DNA of 64,000 nt. Source: Bilabrum cf. latius (Eukaryota; Bigyra: Bicosoecida; Bigyra; Bicosoecida). Both the position numbers and the translations under genes were made by a program. Where the stretch lies: assembly GCA_965178125.1 (NCBI GenBank), contig OZ237776.1, forward strand, positions 473,790 through 537,789, read 5' to 3'. The notes beneath the pieces were generated by a model, which was not told the DNA's origin, searched no databases, and saw only the letters and a program-made list of their open reading frames with translations. Position 1 is the stretch's first letter, and each line of letters opens with the position of its first letter. Positions 1 through 11,384 of the stretch are shown piece by piece.

Positions 1-2965
1 AGACTCGATGGGCCTGCCTTCGCGGTCCGATCTCCAGCACGAGCGGCTGGAAGTGTCTGGGCCAGAACTTCTATCGACAGACGGACCCTTGCAGGCGGCA
101 GGTGCCTGGACAGCATCGGATGCAGTGGAGCCAGGTCTGCCCAAAGCAGCACATTCAATAGAGCAGGGAATGACACGCAGCGGAGAGACAGAACAGGGGA
201 GCAAGCAAGGGCTAGGGCTGGGTGAAGGTACTGGCGACAAGACACTGCTTGGGAGCGGCAGTGGCGCTGGTGGAGATGCAGGTGCAGGTGCAGGCACGGG
301 CACTGGATTCGGCGGCAGCAGTACAGGTGGATTCGGCGGCAGCAGTACAGGTGGATTCGGCGGCAGCAGTACAGGTGGATTCGGCGGCAGCAGTACAGGT
401 GGATTCGGCGGCAGCAGTGCAGGTGCAGGCGCAGGTACGGGCACTGGATTCGGCGGCAGCAGTACAGGTGGATTCGGCGGCAGCAGTGCAGGTGCAGGTG
501 CAGGCACGGGCACTGGATTCGGCGGCAGCAGTACAGGTGGATTCGGCGGCAGCAGTACAGGTGCAGGTGCAGGCACGGGCACTGGATTCGGCGGCAGCAG
601 TACAGGTGGATTCGGCGGCAGCAGTGCAGGTGCAGGTGCAGGTACGGGCACTGGATTCGGCGGCAAGGTGTCAGCGTGGGGCGAAGCATCGTCCACTCCC
701 AGAGACACAAGGGGATTGAGCGCTTAGCAGCAACCGTAGGTGCACCAGCAGTTCGAGTAGGATGAAGGTGGAGCTGGCAGTGCGGAGCACCAGCCTCCTA
801 CAGAGCCAGTGGCGTGGGGCCAAGCTGCATCTAAGCGCGAAATCAGCCCGAGACCATCTGCATGGGGTCAGGCAAGTCCAGAGGGAGGTGCCATCTCCAC
901 TGTTGTGCCGCCATCATCTGCAGCAGAGGCATAGGTAGCGGAGCAAGGGAACGATGTCCTGGTCGAGGAGGACGTCGATGACCTGGATGAGGAGCAAGGA
1001 GGTATGGTGGGGACGGGAAATTAGAGCGCCGCGCGAGGCAGTGCAGTGCACCCAGTGCCGGCAGCCGGGCTTGCAGCGTCATCTAGCGATGGCAGTCGTG
1101 ATGGGCTGGCTCCGCCACTGGTTCCGCTGTCCCTAGGCGCCGCGCAGCTGGATACGTGTGACGGGCAGGACACCCCCGCGTTCATAGAGGGACTGCCCCT
1201 GCGGCGAGACGAAGCAGCGGCGCTGCAGGTGCTTCTCTTCGGGTCTACAGAGGGCGCGGATGCGGCTGCGCGGGCGGGCAGATACTCCAGCCGGGGGCTT
1301 GGGGTGCTGCGGGAGCCGTGGACGCGGCAGGGTCTCTTCTTCATGTACCAGAGCGAGGAAGCAGGAGCGGCAAGGGAGGGCCAGCTGCAGCTGCCGGGGA
1401 GTGGCGCGGCGGGCAGTGGAAGCAGCAGCGGTGGTATCAGTGATTTGTCGTACGGTCTGGTGCAGAGCAAGGGAGGTCCCTGCGGCCCCCTGGCCTGCGT
1501 GCAAGCGTGGACCATGGCTCGACTGGCAGACCCGAGTCAGTGGACAGAGCCAATGCGAGCCGCAAATAAAGCGGCGGAGGAGCATGGCAGCAGCAGCAGC
1601 AGCAGCAGCGGTGCCGGGTCGACTGGGGGCGTGGAGGCCGGCGCGGGAAGCAAGTAGAGGAAGAAGAGGGGCGCGTTTCGCTGGCAGTGCCTCAGGGTGA
1701 GGGAGGAGGCATGTGCCGAGGGCGTGGTGGACATGCTATGGATGTGCGCGGAAGAGGCCTGGAATGCGGCTGCGGCTGAGCGGAGGAGCGAGAGGGGGGC
1801 AGGGGTCGGTGGCCCCGTGGCTGTGCTGGCCCTGCCCGCTGGCAGAGGACAGCTGCGGCCGCCGCTTGCTGGATTGCTTCCATCGGGGAGCAGGTCGGCC
1901 GAAGGAGACGATGCCAGGCTGAGTGCGGAACACATGCAAGGCGCCGTGCCCTCCGACGGGTGTCTGAGTCGGGTGCGGGCTGTGGCGTGCGACAGTCGCG
2001 AGTCTCTCCGGGGGGCGGTGCGGCGGGGCTGGCCCCTGCTGGCTGAGCCAGGGGGGCTGGGGCTCGTTGCTGTGGTGCTGTCGGCGATGCTGACCAGAGG
2101 CGTGCTGCCGTATGCGCGCACCGGACCCCTGCTGCTGCTTGAGCAACTCCGTGCTGTGGAGGCCGGAGTGAGCACAGGAGGGAGGGTGCCCTCTGTGGGC
2201 GGGTACTAGTAGCAGCCGGAGCTGCTGCTGGGCAAGGACCTTATCGAGGGTGTGGCGGCGGGTGGCGGAGATGGTGGGTGCAGCGGTGATTTTGATTCCG
2301 GGTTGGGCGCAGAGGGTCGCATGATCGGCGCCCACGGGTATGCGACCCAGGAGCTGGTGAACCTGATGCTGGTGGGGCGTGCCTGGAGCAACACGATCGA
2401 TGGAACGAAATCGTTCGGGGGAGCAGATGAGGGCACGGACAAGGACAAGGACAAGGACAAGGGCAAGGAAATGGCAGAGAAAAAGCAGAAGGAGTCAGGT
2501 GTGGTGCTGCACGGCCCCCACCGCCGCAGCTCGATCGGCTTCTTGTCCCTGCACGAGCACTACGGGAGCGTGCTGGTGGGCGCGAGACTCAAGGACCCAG
2601 CCCGGCCCGTGTGGGTCATCAGCTCAGAAAGCCACTACACGTGCGCCTGGGTGTCGTGTCCCCACCTGGGGGCATCCCCCGCTCCCCCTGGGGGTGAGTG
2701 CAGGTGGGACATGCCTGTGGACCTGCACTACTGGGACGGGCTCGTGGGGCAGGACGAGGAGATCATGTTCTCGCTGGAGGACGACGAGAAGAAAAAAGAG
2801 GTAGCGGCGAGCCGAGGCAAGAGTGCATCGCATAGTGGTGCACCCTCCTCGTTCTCAGTGGCCGGTATCCTTGGGCTGGATGACGCGCCCCCGCTGGAAC
2901 TGGTCCTGAAGACGAGGTGGAAGGGGGCAGCGGTGGACTGGAACGGGGTGCAGCCGTGGCTGTAA
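1..2965 (+). CDS. MINDY-3/4-type deubiquitinase with 8 in-frame UAG codons (5' end possibly cut by window)
   Basis: Cysteine protease of the MINDY (DUF4205) family; known members trim K48-linked ubiquitin chains. One frame runs from the window edge to a UAA at 2963-2965, interrupted only by UAG at 725, 737, 758, 932, 1022, 1655, 2207 and 2210. The first ATG is at 8 (985 aa), but the frame is open to the edge. Residues about 95-220 are a Gly/Ser/Phe-rich repeat (FGGSSTGG units), followed by SAWG/VAWG-type motifs. The catalytic core starts near residue 455: KGGPCGPLACVQAW carries the nucleophile Cys492, GYATQELVNLMLVGRAWSN is the family helix, SESHYTCAW carries His876, and LHYWDGL follows. The C-terminus TRWKGAAVDWNG matches MINDY ends. 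UAG UAG CAG at 2207-2215 would read QQQ, and UAGs at 725-758 sit in a Gln-rich stretch. Family call is by recall of conserved motifs; the N-terminal extension is unassigned. Confidence 0.85.
283..664 (+). repeat. Coding minisatellite, Gly-Phe-Ser-rich
   Basis: Tandem 24-bp units encoding GGFGGSST alternate with units encoding GAGAGTGT inside the 5' part of the MINDY-type gene. All units keep the reading frame, so it is translated low-complexity sequence. Confidence 0.9.
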
Positions 2966-3050
2966 CGGGTGCTTTCACATTTTAACAATGATCGCAAGTT
3001 TCATGTTGCAAGCAAAGCAAAGCGCAAAATTTAACACCACTCAAGCCCTT

Positions 3051-3480
3051 CAGCCAGATCCCCTCTCCGTGCGCCGCACCCCTTCCACAACCTCAGCCAG
3101 ACCCTCTCTCCGTGCGCCGCACCCCTTCCACAACCTCAGCCAGACCCTCTCTCCGTGCGCCGCACCCCCTCCACAACCTCAGCCAGACCCTCTCTCCGTG
3201 CGCCGCACCCCCTCCACAACCTCAGCCAGACCCTCTCTCCGTGCGCCGCACCCCTTCCACAACCTCAGCCAGACCCTCTCTCCGTGCGCCGCACCCCCTC
3301 CACAACCTCAGCCAGACCCTCTCTCCGTGCGCCGCACCCCCTCCACAACCTCAGCCAGACCCTCTCTCCGTGCGCCGCACCCCCTCCACAACCTCAGCCA
3401 GACCCTCTCTCCGTGCGCCGCACCCCCTCCACAACCTCAGCCAGACCCTCTCTCCGTGCGCCGCACCCCTTCCACAACCT
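3051..3480. repeat. 43-bp minisatellite, 10 copies
   Basis: Ten exact-length 43-bp units fill 3051-3480 (unit starts 3051, 3094 and so on), differing by a few C/T changes. The last unit contains the 3' coding end and UGA stop of the minus-strand hydrolase gene, so the array is an amplified copy of that gene's terminus. It fills most of the gap to the MINDY-type gene. Confidence 0.95.
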
Positions 3481-4921
3481 CCGCGAGCCCACGCTTGGCC
3501 TGCCCATCAATTCCCACCACGCCCAGGGAACACAGGTATTCTACAAACGCAGGGACAGTGACTCTGTAGTACTTCTCCAGCATCTTGCACGTTGCGGGCG
3601 GGATATCCACCAGCCAGTCCACTCCGGCGAATCGAACCTGGCCGGTGCCGTTGACCGCAGGCCCGGCCAGCTGCTCAAAGGCAAGCCGGAAGAAGTCAGC
3701 CTGCATCTGTTGGGATGACCCATCCGTGGAGGGGGGCGTATGCCCGGGTTCATACCCCGAGGGGAAGCCCAGCTCCTGCATGACCACGCATCTGCCCCCG
3801 GGTAGCATAGAGGGCAGGGCGCCAAGATCGCGGGGAACCGCCACGGCGGGGTCCTGCACGCTGAAGTTGCCCTGCAGCGGGTAATACGTGACTGGGATGG
3901 CATCGGTGACCTGTGGCAGGGCAAGGTAGGCGAACCACTCTGATGATCTGGTCCCCTGCGCGGCGAGACCGCCGTAGGTGAGAGTCACCCCCACCGAGAG
4001 ACGGGAGGCGCCTTCACCCCCCGTGATGTTGTGGGCCACCGCGCGGGCGATGTACGTGAACAGAGCGTACTCCACTGCATGCTCCGGGTGCATGCCCTCG
4101 AGCGTGCCGTCCACCTCGTTGCCCACTCCCAGGTGAGTGCCTCCGTGGGCCACGATCAGAGGGACTGCCTGACCAAGCATGATCGCGTACCGAGTCACCA
4201 CCTCGGTACTGTTCCACGCCAGCCCAGGCCTCAGCCTGTCCGGGTCATCAGGATCCAAGAGGTCCCTGGGCACCGACGCCGTGTCCGTGTCGATAGCAGG
4301 AAGGTTCACGATCGAATGCAGGCCCACCTGGCCCAGTAGCTGCATGACTGCCGCAAGCTCGCTGACGTTTAGCCCCCCCTTCGTTGGTTCCAGCTGCTAC
4401 CATGTCTGGTCGAACGCGAAGCCGCTCATGCCGGCGCCAAGAATCTCGTTCCAAATCTTGTCTGTCTTTTTCTTCGCGTCCGGATCGTCCGGCGGCGAAT
4501 ATGACACGGACGTGTGAGTTCCCGGTGGCAGCAGGGGGAGGCACGATAAGTTCTAAAATGATGGGGCCTGCTCTTGCACGGGGTGCAGCATGTATTCAGC
4601 GGGATACTCAATGGGTCGGCGCGTACCCATCGCTGAAATGGCCGTGTGCAAGGCCGCTGCGCGTTGAATAGGAGAGGCCCGCTGGCCAGGTGCTGGGGTT
4701 GGAAGTATGGTCAAATCTACTGTAGCGGCGAGGTGCTCGGTGACTTTCTTGACTCCATCTACTGGGATGCCCCTTCCGTACATTCGCTCCGCTTCGGCGA
4801 TCGCAAGCTTAGACACATGCTCAAGCGTGCTGTGAGCTGAAGCGGCTAGTTCAGGAAACGCTTCACTTGCTATTGATACAAAAGGGCTACTGACTAGAAT
4901 GGCAGCCATTATTGCTCGCAT
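3437..4921 (-). CDS. Secreted clan GH-A-like glycoside hydrolase (TIM barrel), 2 in-frame UAGs
   Basis: 494 aa, single exon, start ATG at 4921, stop UGA at 3437-3439. The N-terminus MRAIMAAILVSSPFVSIASE is a signal peptide. In-frame UAGs lie at 4555-4553 (residue 123) and 4399-4397 (residue 175). The second is inside the motif GFAFDQTW-UAG-QLEPTKG, which resembles the W..lEPtkG segment of clan GH-A barrels, so the protein is continuous across it. GVGNEVDG (Glu269) and VVMQELGFPSG (Glu383) fit the acid/base and nucleophile glutamates on strands 4 and 7. Several N-glycosylation sequons support secretion. The exact GH family is not recognised. It lies divergently from the arylsulfatase gene, about 310 bp between starts. 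Confidence 0.7.
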
Positions 4922-5234
4922 ACTGAAAGTCTGGCTAGGAAGGAGTGGCCTTGTATTCGGGCCGTTCCTGGGCATATCGTGGAACTTTCGCAGAACACGA
5001 TGTTTTCCATACGGCTGAATGGAGCAATCAGGGCAAGACACATCTCATGGTTGTAATAAAGCTTTGATATTGTACTTCTTCATGGTGTCAATCCGGTTCA
5101 TGTAGAAGCCGCTTGGGCCATTTGATCCGAATTGGCGGCGGGCCGGCGGCGGCCTCTGCGCTACAATTTCACACGCTACAATTCGAAAGTTGCACTTCCG
5201 GTGAGAGGTCGTGGCAAGGCCACTGCTTGACTCC

Positions 5235-7582
5235 ATGAAGTCGTATGGTAGCTTGTTGGCGTCTGTGCTTACTTTATGTGCAGTGAAGATATCACAGTCG
5301 GCGCCGCCACCGCATATTGTTTTCATTCTGGCTGGTGAGGATGGCTCCCACGATCTACGACACGCTGTCGTCTGAATACAACGCCTACTCCTTCCACGTT
5401 TCATGGCTTTCTTAAAACTCCATAATTTATATCAATGCAGATGATCTCGGTTACAACGATGTCAACTTTGAACCCGAGGGATCCCCGGAAGCGACTTGCG
5501 CGATACGCACACCACATACCACGAATCTTGCGCGGAATGGGCTTGTGCTTGGACGAGCACACATCAACCCGATCTGCACGCCCACTAGATCGTCACTGAT
5601 GTCTGGGTAAGCACTGGGTTTTTTTCGGGGTGGGGGGGGGGGGGTGCTACTCGCTTGCCATCCGTGCTACGCGTCATCGCCTGATCCTGATTAGGCCCAG
5701 CCTGTATCTTCACTCGCTTCCGTCGCAGACGGTATCCAATCCACTTGGGTCTGTAGCACGGCGTTATCCTAGATGCGCAGCGCAACGCCGTTCCCTTGAA
5801 CAACACGTTGCTGCCCGCCCGTCTCAAGTCGGCGGGCTACTAGACGCACATGGTGGGGAAGTGGCACTGCGGCTTCTACAAGGAGGAGTACGCGCCGTAC
5901 AACAGGGGCTTCGACACCTGGTTCGGTTACTACACGGGCAACGAGGACTACTGGATGCACCAGTCGCCGGCGTGGCACGCGGGCAACTTCACCGGGCTAG
6001 ACCTGAGCCACGGGCGCCCGGGGCAGCCCCCGGTCCCTGACTTTAGCTGGAACGGGACCTACAGCACCAACCTGTTCGGGGGCGTGGCCGTAGACCTCAT
6101 CAACTAGTTCGCTGACACCCCCCCTGCAGCCCGCGCCCAGCAGGGGGGGGACAAGCTCTTCCTGTACCTGCCCTTCGAGGCCGTGCATGGGGCGGCTTCA
6201 TGCGACCCGGACTGCTTCAACCCAACGGGGGATCTGCTGCAGGCCCCCCAGCAGTACATCGACCAGCAGCCCGAGGGAATGAACAGCGAGAGGCGAACCT
6301 TCGCTGGGATGGTTGGCGCGCTGGACGAGGCCGTTGGTAATGTGACGAGTGCGCTTAAGGCGAAGGGACTCTGGAACAACACGCTGCTGGTTTGGGTGAG
6401 TTGGACTGCCATCGAGCCACTGCATCGAGCCATTTATTCCCAACCCGCGGTTCTCTGATGTCGCGGCATTGTTGCTTGATTCTGTCCTCACCCGCACCTC
6501 TGTATACCGCTTTGCCTCCGCAATGACTGCAGACAAACGATAACGGAGCCCCCGATTCACACTTCAACGGCCAGGCGCTGTCGAACTTCCCTCTGGTGAG
6601 AAGGAGAACAGTGTCATTCTTGCTATATTCCCGCCACACGACTTCCATTCGCGCTCGTTGCCATCCCGTCCCCCCCACCGTTTGCTCACCGATCGAATTG
6701 GATGTATTCGTCACTCCACGGTTTGCTCACCAATTGCAGAGAGGCGGCAAGGGCACTCTGTGGGAGGGCGGGCACAGGGCGCGCTGGTTCTTCTCCGGGG
6801 GATGGGAGGGGCTGGACCAGGTCGGTCGCAACTGGACGGGCATGGCCCACATCACGGACGTCCTTCCCTCCCTGGTGGCTGTCGCAGGGGGGGGGGCAAA
6901 GGGGGGCCCGGGGACAGGGCTGCCTTTGATGCTCACGGCGGACGAGTCTCACCGGTATGACCCCGCATCGGGGACAGACAGGCTCACGGGGGCCCCCGCT
7001 GAGATGCCGCTGGACGGGTATGACGTCCTGACCCCGGCCATGCAGGACAAGCCCAGTCCCCGAACGGAGATCCTGCACAACATTGACCCCATCGGGAAGG
7101 GCAGGGCAGTGCGGGTGGGTGAGCTCAAGCTCATGTGCGGGCAGGGGAATGCTGGGTGGGGCCCCAACCCCGACAAAGGGCTCGTGCCCGGGGCGCGATC
7201 CGGGTCCAAGCCAGACTCGTTGGGAGGAAACCAGCGCGCTTTGCCCCCCAGCAGCATGGCGGACCCCGGCGATTGCCACCTGTACAACATCACGGCGGAC
7301 CCATGCGAGCGCGTGGACCTCATCGATAATCCCGAGTATCAGTAGGACCTGGCGAGGGTGCAGGCCAGGCTGCAGCAGTACGCCGACTCGGCTGTGCCCG
7401 TGAGGTACCCCCAGCCAGACCTCTCCTGCAATCCCAACCTGCCGGGCCGCACAGGCGCCTGGGCGCCGTGGGTGCCGGACAGCGGGCCCGGTAGCGACGA
7501 GGAAGCCGAGATGCTGGGCCTGCCCTGGGCGCCTTCGCAGGTGTGGGAGCACAGCTCGAGGCTCTTCAAAAGCGAAGTGTGA
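5235..7582 (+). CDS. Arylsulfatase B-like sulfatase, 5 exons, 4 in-frame UAGs
   Basis: Join 5235-5334, 5441-5606, 5729-6395, 6533-6595, 6740-7582; 612 aa, stop UGA, all introns GT-AG. Starts with a signal peptide ([20 protein letters not shown]). [17 protein letters not shown] gives the metal-binding Asp pair. [12 protein letters not shown] carries Cys79, the formylglycine residue. [39 protein letters not shown] and LHNIDP follow in family order. UAGs are at 5754, 5841, 6105 and 7343. The first reads [13 protein letters not shown], where arylsulfatase B has the invariant GLQH. The second reads [14 protein letters not shown]. The last reads [17 protein letters not shown]. In animals this family removes 4-sulfate from N-acetylgalactosamine in sulfated glycans; substrate here is inferred only. 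Confidence 0.92.
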
Positions 7583-7645
7583 TGCGATCGCTGCCGCTGG
7601 CTGGGTGCCTCGTCACCCTTCCAAGTCGGCTGAGTGCATTCCCGC

Positions 7646-9844
7646 ATGGATTGGACGAGCCCGCTGGCCGTTGTGCTAGATGGAGCTGTGTGCATTATTG
7701 TAGGTATAGTTTTGTACCGGCTCCTGAGCACGTCGACTGTCATATTCTTAGGGGGTGTAGGCAGTAAAGCGGTGCAAACCTACAAACCGTCAATACTTGC
7801 TTTAGTAAGCGACATTGCTCCGCACAGCCACAGATTTCCGCTTACTTTCACCTCAAGCATAGTTTGATTCGTGCATGCGATCCTTTTTTCACAGAACGGA
7901 CACTGTCACACTGTGTGGGGATTTGCTTGTCGGGATGTGACGCTCGGCAAGGATCCCTACACGCGGGAGCTAATCGAATCTAAAGGATGGCACCACCCTG
8001 GAGAGATTTTTAGTATTGATTGGCACCTTCCTGAAGGCGTGGGCCCGCACGATCCCCTGGCAGACTGTGGGGGGTCAACACCTGCCGGCATTGCTCTGGT
8101 GCTCGCCGGCCTTTCGGGTGGCTCGCAAGAGACGTACTGTAAGGCAGCCGTAGCTGCGTTGGCTTCCAAAGGCTTTCGAGTTGCAGTTATGAACGCCCGC
8201 GGTTGCGGGAATACCCCTCTGACGGGGCCCACGACCTTCTCCGCGTGCTTCACGCAGGACCTGGACCAGGCTCTGCGGCTGCTGCACACCAGGGCGAGAA
8301 CGAGGGGGGGCAGCGTGGTTGCAACCGGGTTCTCGCTTGGAGGTACCGTACTGGCGAACTGGCTGTGCGAGCAGGGAGCAGATGCTCAGGCGCTGCTGGC
8401 AGGGGCAGCCGTGGTGGGGGCCGACTACGACCTGGCTGCCAATAATAGGAGGCTGATGCAGCCCGTGTGCGGGGACTGCTGCGGCCATGGGGGAGGGAGT
8501 TAGATTTTGGCGGCAGGAGAGACTGATAGTGGTCTCGAAGAAGAGGGAGGGTATGAAACGGAGGCTGGTGGGGCGGCATCATTCCACCAGCAGGGCGGAC
8601 CCAGTGGCAGTGGCAGGGCTGGGCGAGGGGCTCTGCCTGGCACCGCTTCTGGTTAGTGGGACACTGTCCCCATGCCGGGGACATGCCCCCAGGTGCCCCC
8701 TGACGCACTGTGCCTGGGGCCCTGCTGCTGGTGCCCCTGCGTGTACCACGCCGCCATGACCGGCTCGCTCCGATCGTACGTGAGGCGTCACGAGGATGCT
8801 TTCCGTGAGGGAGCCCAGAGCGGCTCCATTGCTCCGATCGACATGCAGGCCGTGAGGCACGCAAGCTCCATGCGGCAGGTGGCTGACCTGGTCCTGACGC
8901 GCTCCCACGGCTACAGGGACTGCGAGGCGTACCTGGCGCGGGGCACCACGGTGCATCGCATTGCAGCGCGAGTGTCGGTGCCCACGCTGCTGCTGCACGC
9001 CGCCGATGACCCGGTCACGCCGGCTGCCAATCTCCCAGTTGGCGCCGCGCAACGGAACCGCAACGTATCCGTGGTAGTTTCAGCGGAGGGGGGTCACCTG
9101 GGGTGGGCCACGAGGAGCCCTCGGTGCACTGGATGGGGGATCCATTGGGGATGGGGCGGGGGCGGAAGGTGCAAGTCCAAGATTGCTTCGATCACTGGTG
9201 AGGTCTGCCGGGGTGCACTGCACGGTGGTGATGGCCCCTTGCTAGCAGCAGAGGAGGGAACACATCCCTCCGAATCATCCCCAGTGGAGGAGATGCCACG
9301 GACACCCCCCCTGGATGGAATCACCTGGGGGGAGGCTGTCATGGTGGATTACCTCTGGCGGTGCGCGACCGGTGACCTTGGCCCCTTCCCAATCCCTGGG
9401 GCCACTGCCCACGGGCCCGAGGACAGGAAAGACCTGCGGGCCATGGGACTCGGAGTGAGACACCCCTCGCCTGGGAGGCCGGAGGAACCTCTCTTGGTGG
9501 CCTCCTCTCCTGGTTAGATGCGTCGCGAGGGTCCACCAGAGAGCTCGAAAGAAGCCCAGTGGCGATGCAGTGTGGCAGATAGCAGTGCGGTGCATGCACA
9601 GGCACAGACACAGCGGGGAGAGGACGGCACGCAGCCTGCACTTGGACCACTTGAACTAGTTGGGAGCAGTCTGCTGCCAGTAGGGGAGGCAGACGCCCCT
9701 GAGCTGGCCTAGCATACTACTAGTAGGCCGGCGAGGCGAGCACGAGGCTCGAGGGCGGGCACAGCCACGTGTCTCGCAGAGAGCCTGGAAGGGCAACCGA
9801 ACGTTCGTCCGAAGCGAACCCAGAGGACCCGGGTCCAGCAATAA
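7646..9844 (+). CDS. ABHD1/3-YheT-type alpha/beta hydrolase, 4 in-frame UAGs
   Basis: Join 7646-7804, 7895-9844; 702 aa, stop UAA. Exon 1 encodes an N-terminal membrane anchor (AVCIIVGIVLY) and ends SILAL; exon 2 begins NGHCHTVWG, restoring the family's nGHlqT motif. GLSGGSQETY is the oxyanion region, GFSLGG carries Ser200, HAADDPVTP the Asp (424/425) and GGHLGW the His454, so the triad is intact. UAGs at 8501 (residue 256), 8654, 9515 and 9710. The first two flank a low-complexity insertion between Ser and Asp, so homology lies on both sides of them. The region after about residue 465 is not conserved, and the last part overlaps a dispersed repeat seen again at 20.3 kb, so the true 3' end is less certain. 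Family members are ER-anchored lipases or esterases; substrate unknown. Confidence 0.82.
9625..9800. repeat. Dispersed repeat, copy 1
   Basis: By eye this stretch matches 20320-20475 imperfectly, including a GGCAGAC-CCCT core, GGCGAGCACGA, CAGCCA-GTG and AGAGCCTG-AAGGGCA in the same order and spacing. It overlaps the last UAG-containing segment of the ABHD-type gene. No terminal repeats or coding capacity seen. Confidence 0.5.
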
Positions 9845-11384
9845 GTTTTGTGTGCACTGCACCCAAAGGCCATCCATTGCCCTACACACCGGGAAGCTAG
9901 GTACCGGCGCATGGAAGGTCCTGGAAGAGCTAACGAGGATCCTGAAGAATCGGATCGGGGGGAGGCAGAGGAAGAGAGTGGACGCCCGGGTCAGGACATG
10001 GGCCAGGCGCATCACGATGGTGTTGGCGAATACGGGCAGAAATCATGGAAAATCATTACAACCACATCCGTCTGGTCACTGCGCGCGATCTCACCGCGGA
10101 GGAGCAGCAGAGAGGGCTCGGTACACAGTAGTGGAGGCAGAGGCAGCGGTGAATGCCGTCAGGAGCACGTAGCAAGTAGATGCCGGAGTCGCCAACAGGT
10201 CAGAGCCGAGGTAAACGTAGACATAACTGCGACCCCGGGTGAAGCTCCTCTTGATGGAATCGAGCTCCGAGTCGAGACACCAAGAGCCCCAGGGGCCCCC
10301 ACCACGGAGTGGTGCAATTGACTTTGCGTCAGCTTGAGTGACCTTGACAGACTCGATTAGTGCCTTGGACTACGTTAGTGTCTACTGATGAATCATCAGG
10401 CCGCGACCAGGCGGTAAATATACCAATTGCGCCTCGAAAAGGGAGTCATTCAGACGCCGAGTGGGACGTCAGAGGGAAGGGCGATGACGAGGAGTTGGGG
10501 GTGGACAGCCGGCGGCGGAGGCATCGGAGGGGCTGCGCAGGATCGCTAGCAGGGCGGCTAGAGGGCCAGCCGGTTGCCACACGGAGTTGGTGGGAAGTAA
10601 AGGGGCGGGAGTAGTAAGCTGGGATAGTGTGTCTGGCAGGGCTTAGAATTCTATAGAGAGGTTTTGGGATCTGAGATATAGGCAGAATGTTTATAAGCCG
10701 CCGTATAGGCATATTCCCGGACAAACTGTATGCTTATACTTTGACCCCGCCCACACCTCTGCCGTACTCCCCAATTACGGGGTTAGATCGATGTTCTAGG
10801 TTGTGCTGGTGGGTGTGCTTTGTATTTGCTATTGTATCTACGTGCTGAGAGCCCTAGCAGTTCCACACGGAAGTTGCTGCGGGTGGTTGGTGGACGACAA
10901 CCTCGATGTATTTACCGGTGAAGCTCGACGGCTCCCTGTTTCGCAAAGCCTGTTGGTATGAAGCAATCTAAATTAGCCTACAAAACATGCAGCTGCAGTC
11001 AAGTATTTGCAGTACCCTTGTGTGAAAAGGTTGCTCGTGCGTGTGTATGCAGTCGCGACTCGTGACTCAAGTTGTGCCACAGCACGCAGGATGACACTGT
11101 TGCCAACACCGCACATAGCGACCGACTAGATATAGTGATTGATGAAGTCCAATTGCAAGGCACAGGAGGTACATTAGAGGCCATTCAACCAGAAACTCGA
11201 TGCACGCGTGCGACGTGCCAAATTGGTCGCACGGTCTACGGGGAACAAAAAAAAAACAAGGCAACAAAGAGGTACATACCTGCGCTACAGCGACTTCAAA
11301 GGAAACGGTACACGAACCAAGCTATGCCAACTTTGGCCACATATACCAAATACAGTATACGGTCGCGGCAATTATTTTGTGAGT
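9845..11384. other. Intergenic, nothing recognised
   Basis: No ORF with homology or coherent splice structure seen. Base composition becomes more AT-rich than the gene region to the left. Confidence 0.6.

Noticed and set aside
1046-2209. Treating each UAG-bounded ORF as a separate gene
   Set aside because: Adjacent ORFs are always in the same frame, no UAA or UGA lies between them, and conserved domains are split across them (for example MINDY Cys and His blocks).
2988-3718. Pro/Ser/Arg-rich ORFs in all three plus frames over the 43-bp repeat
   Set aside because: Produced by the tandem repeat, whose length is not a multiple of 3.
5754-5756. UAG read as Leu (as in some mitochondria and other codes)
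   Set aside because: The arylsulfatase GLQH and TRPV MFQH columns and the Gln-run contexts favour Gln; Leu is not expected at those sites.
5235-7582. Programmed stop-codon readthrough or pseudogenes instead of code change
   Set aside because: Too many sites (35) in too many unrelated genes, several per gene, all UAG; pseudogenes would show UGA and UAA as well.
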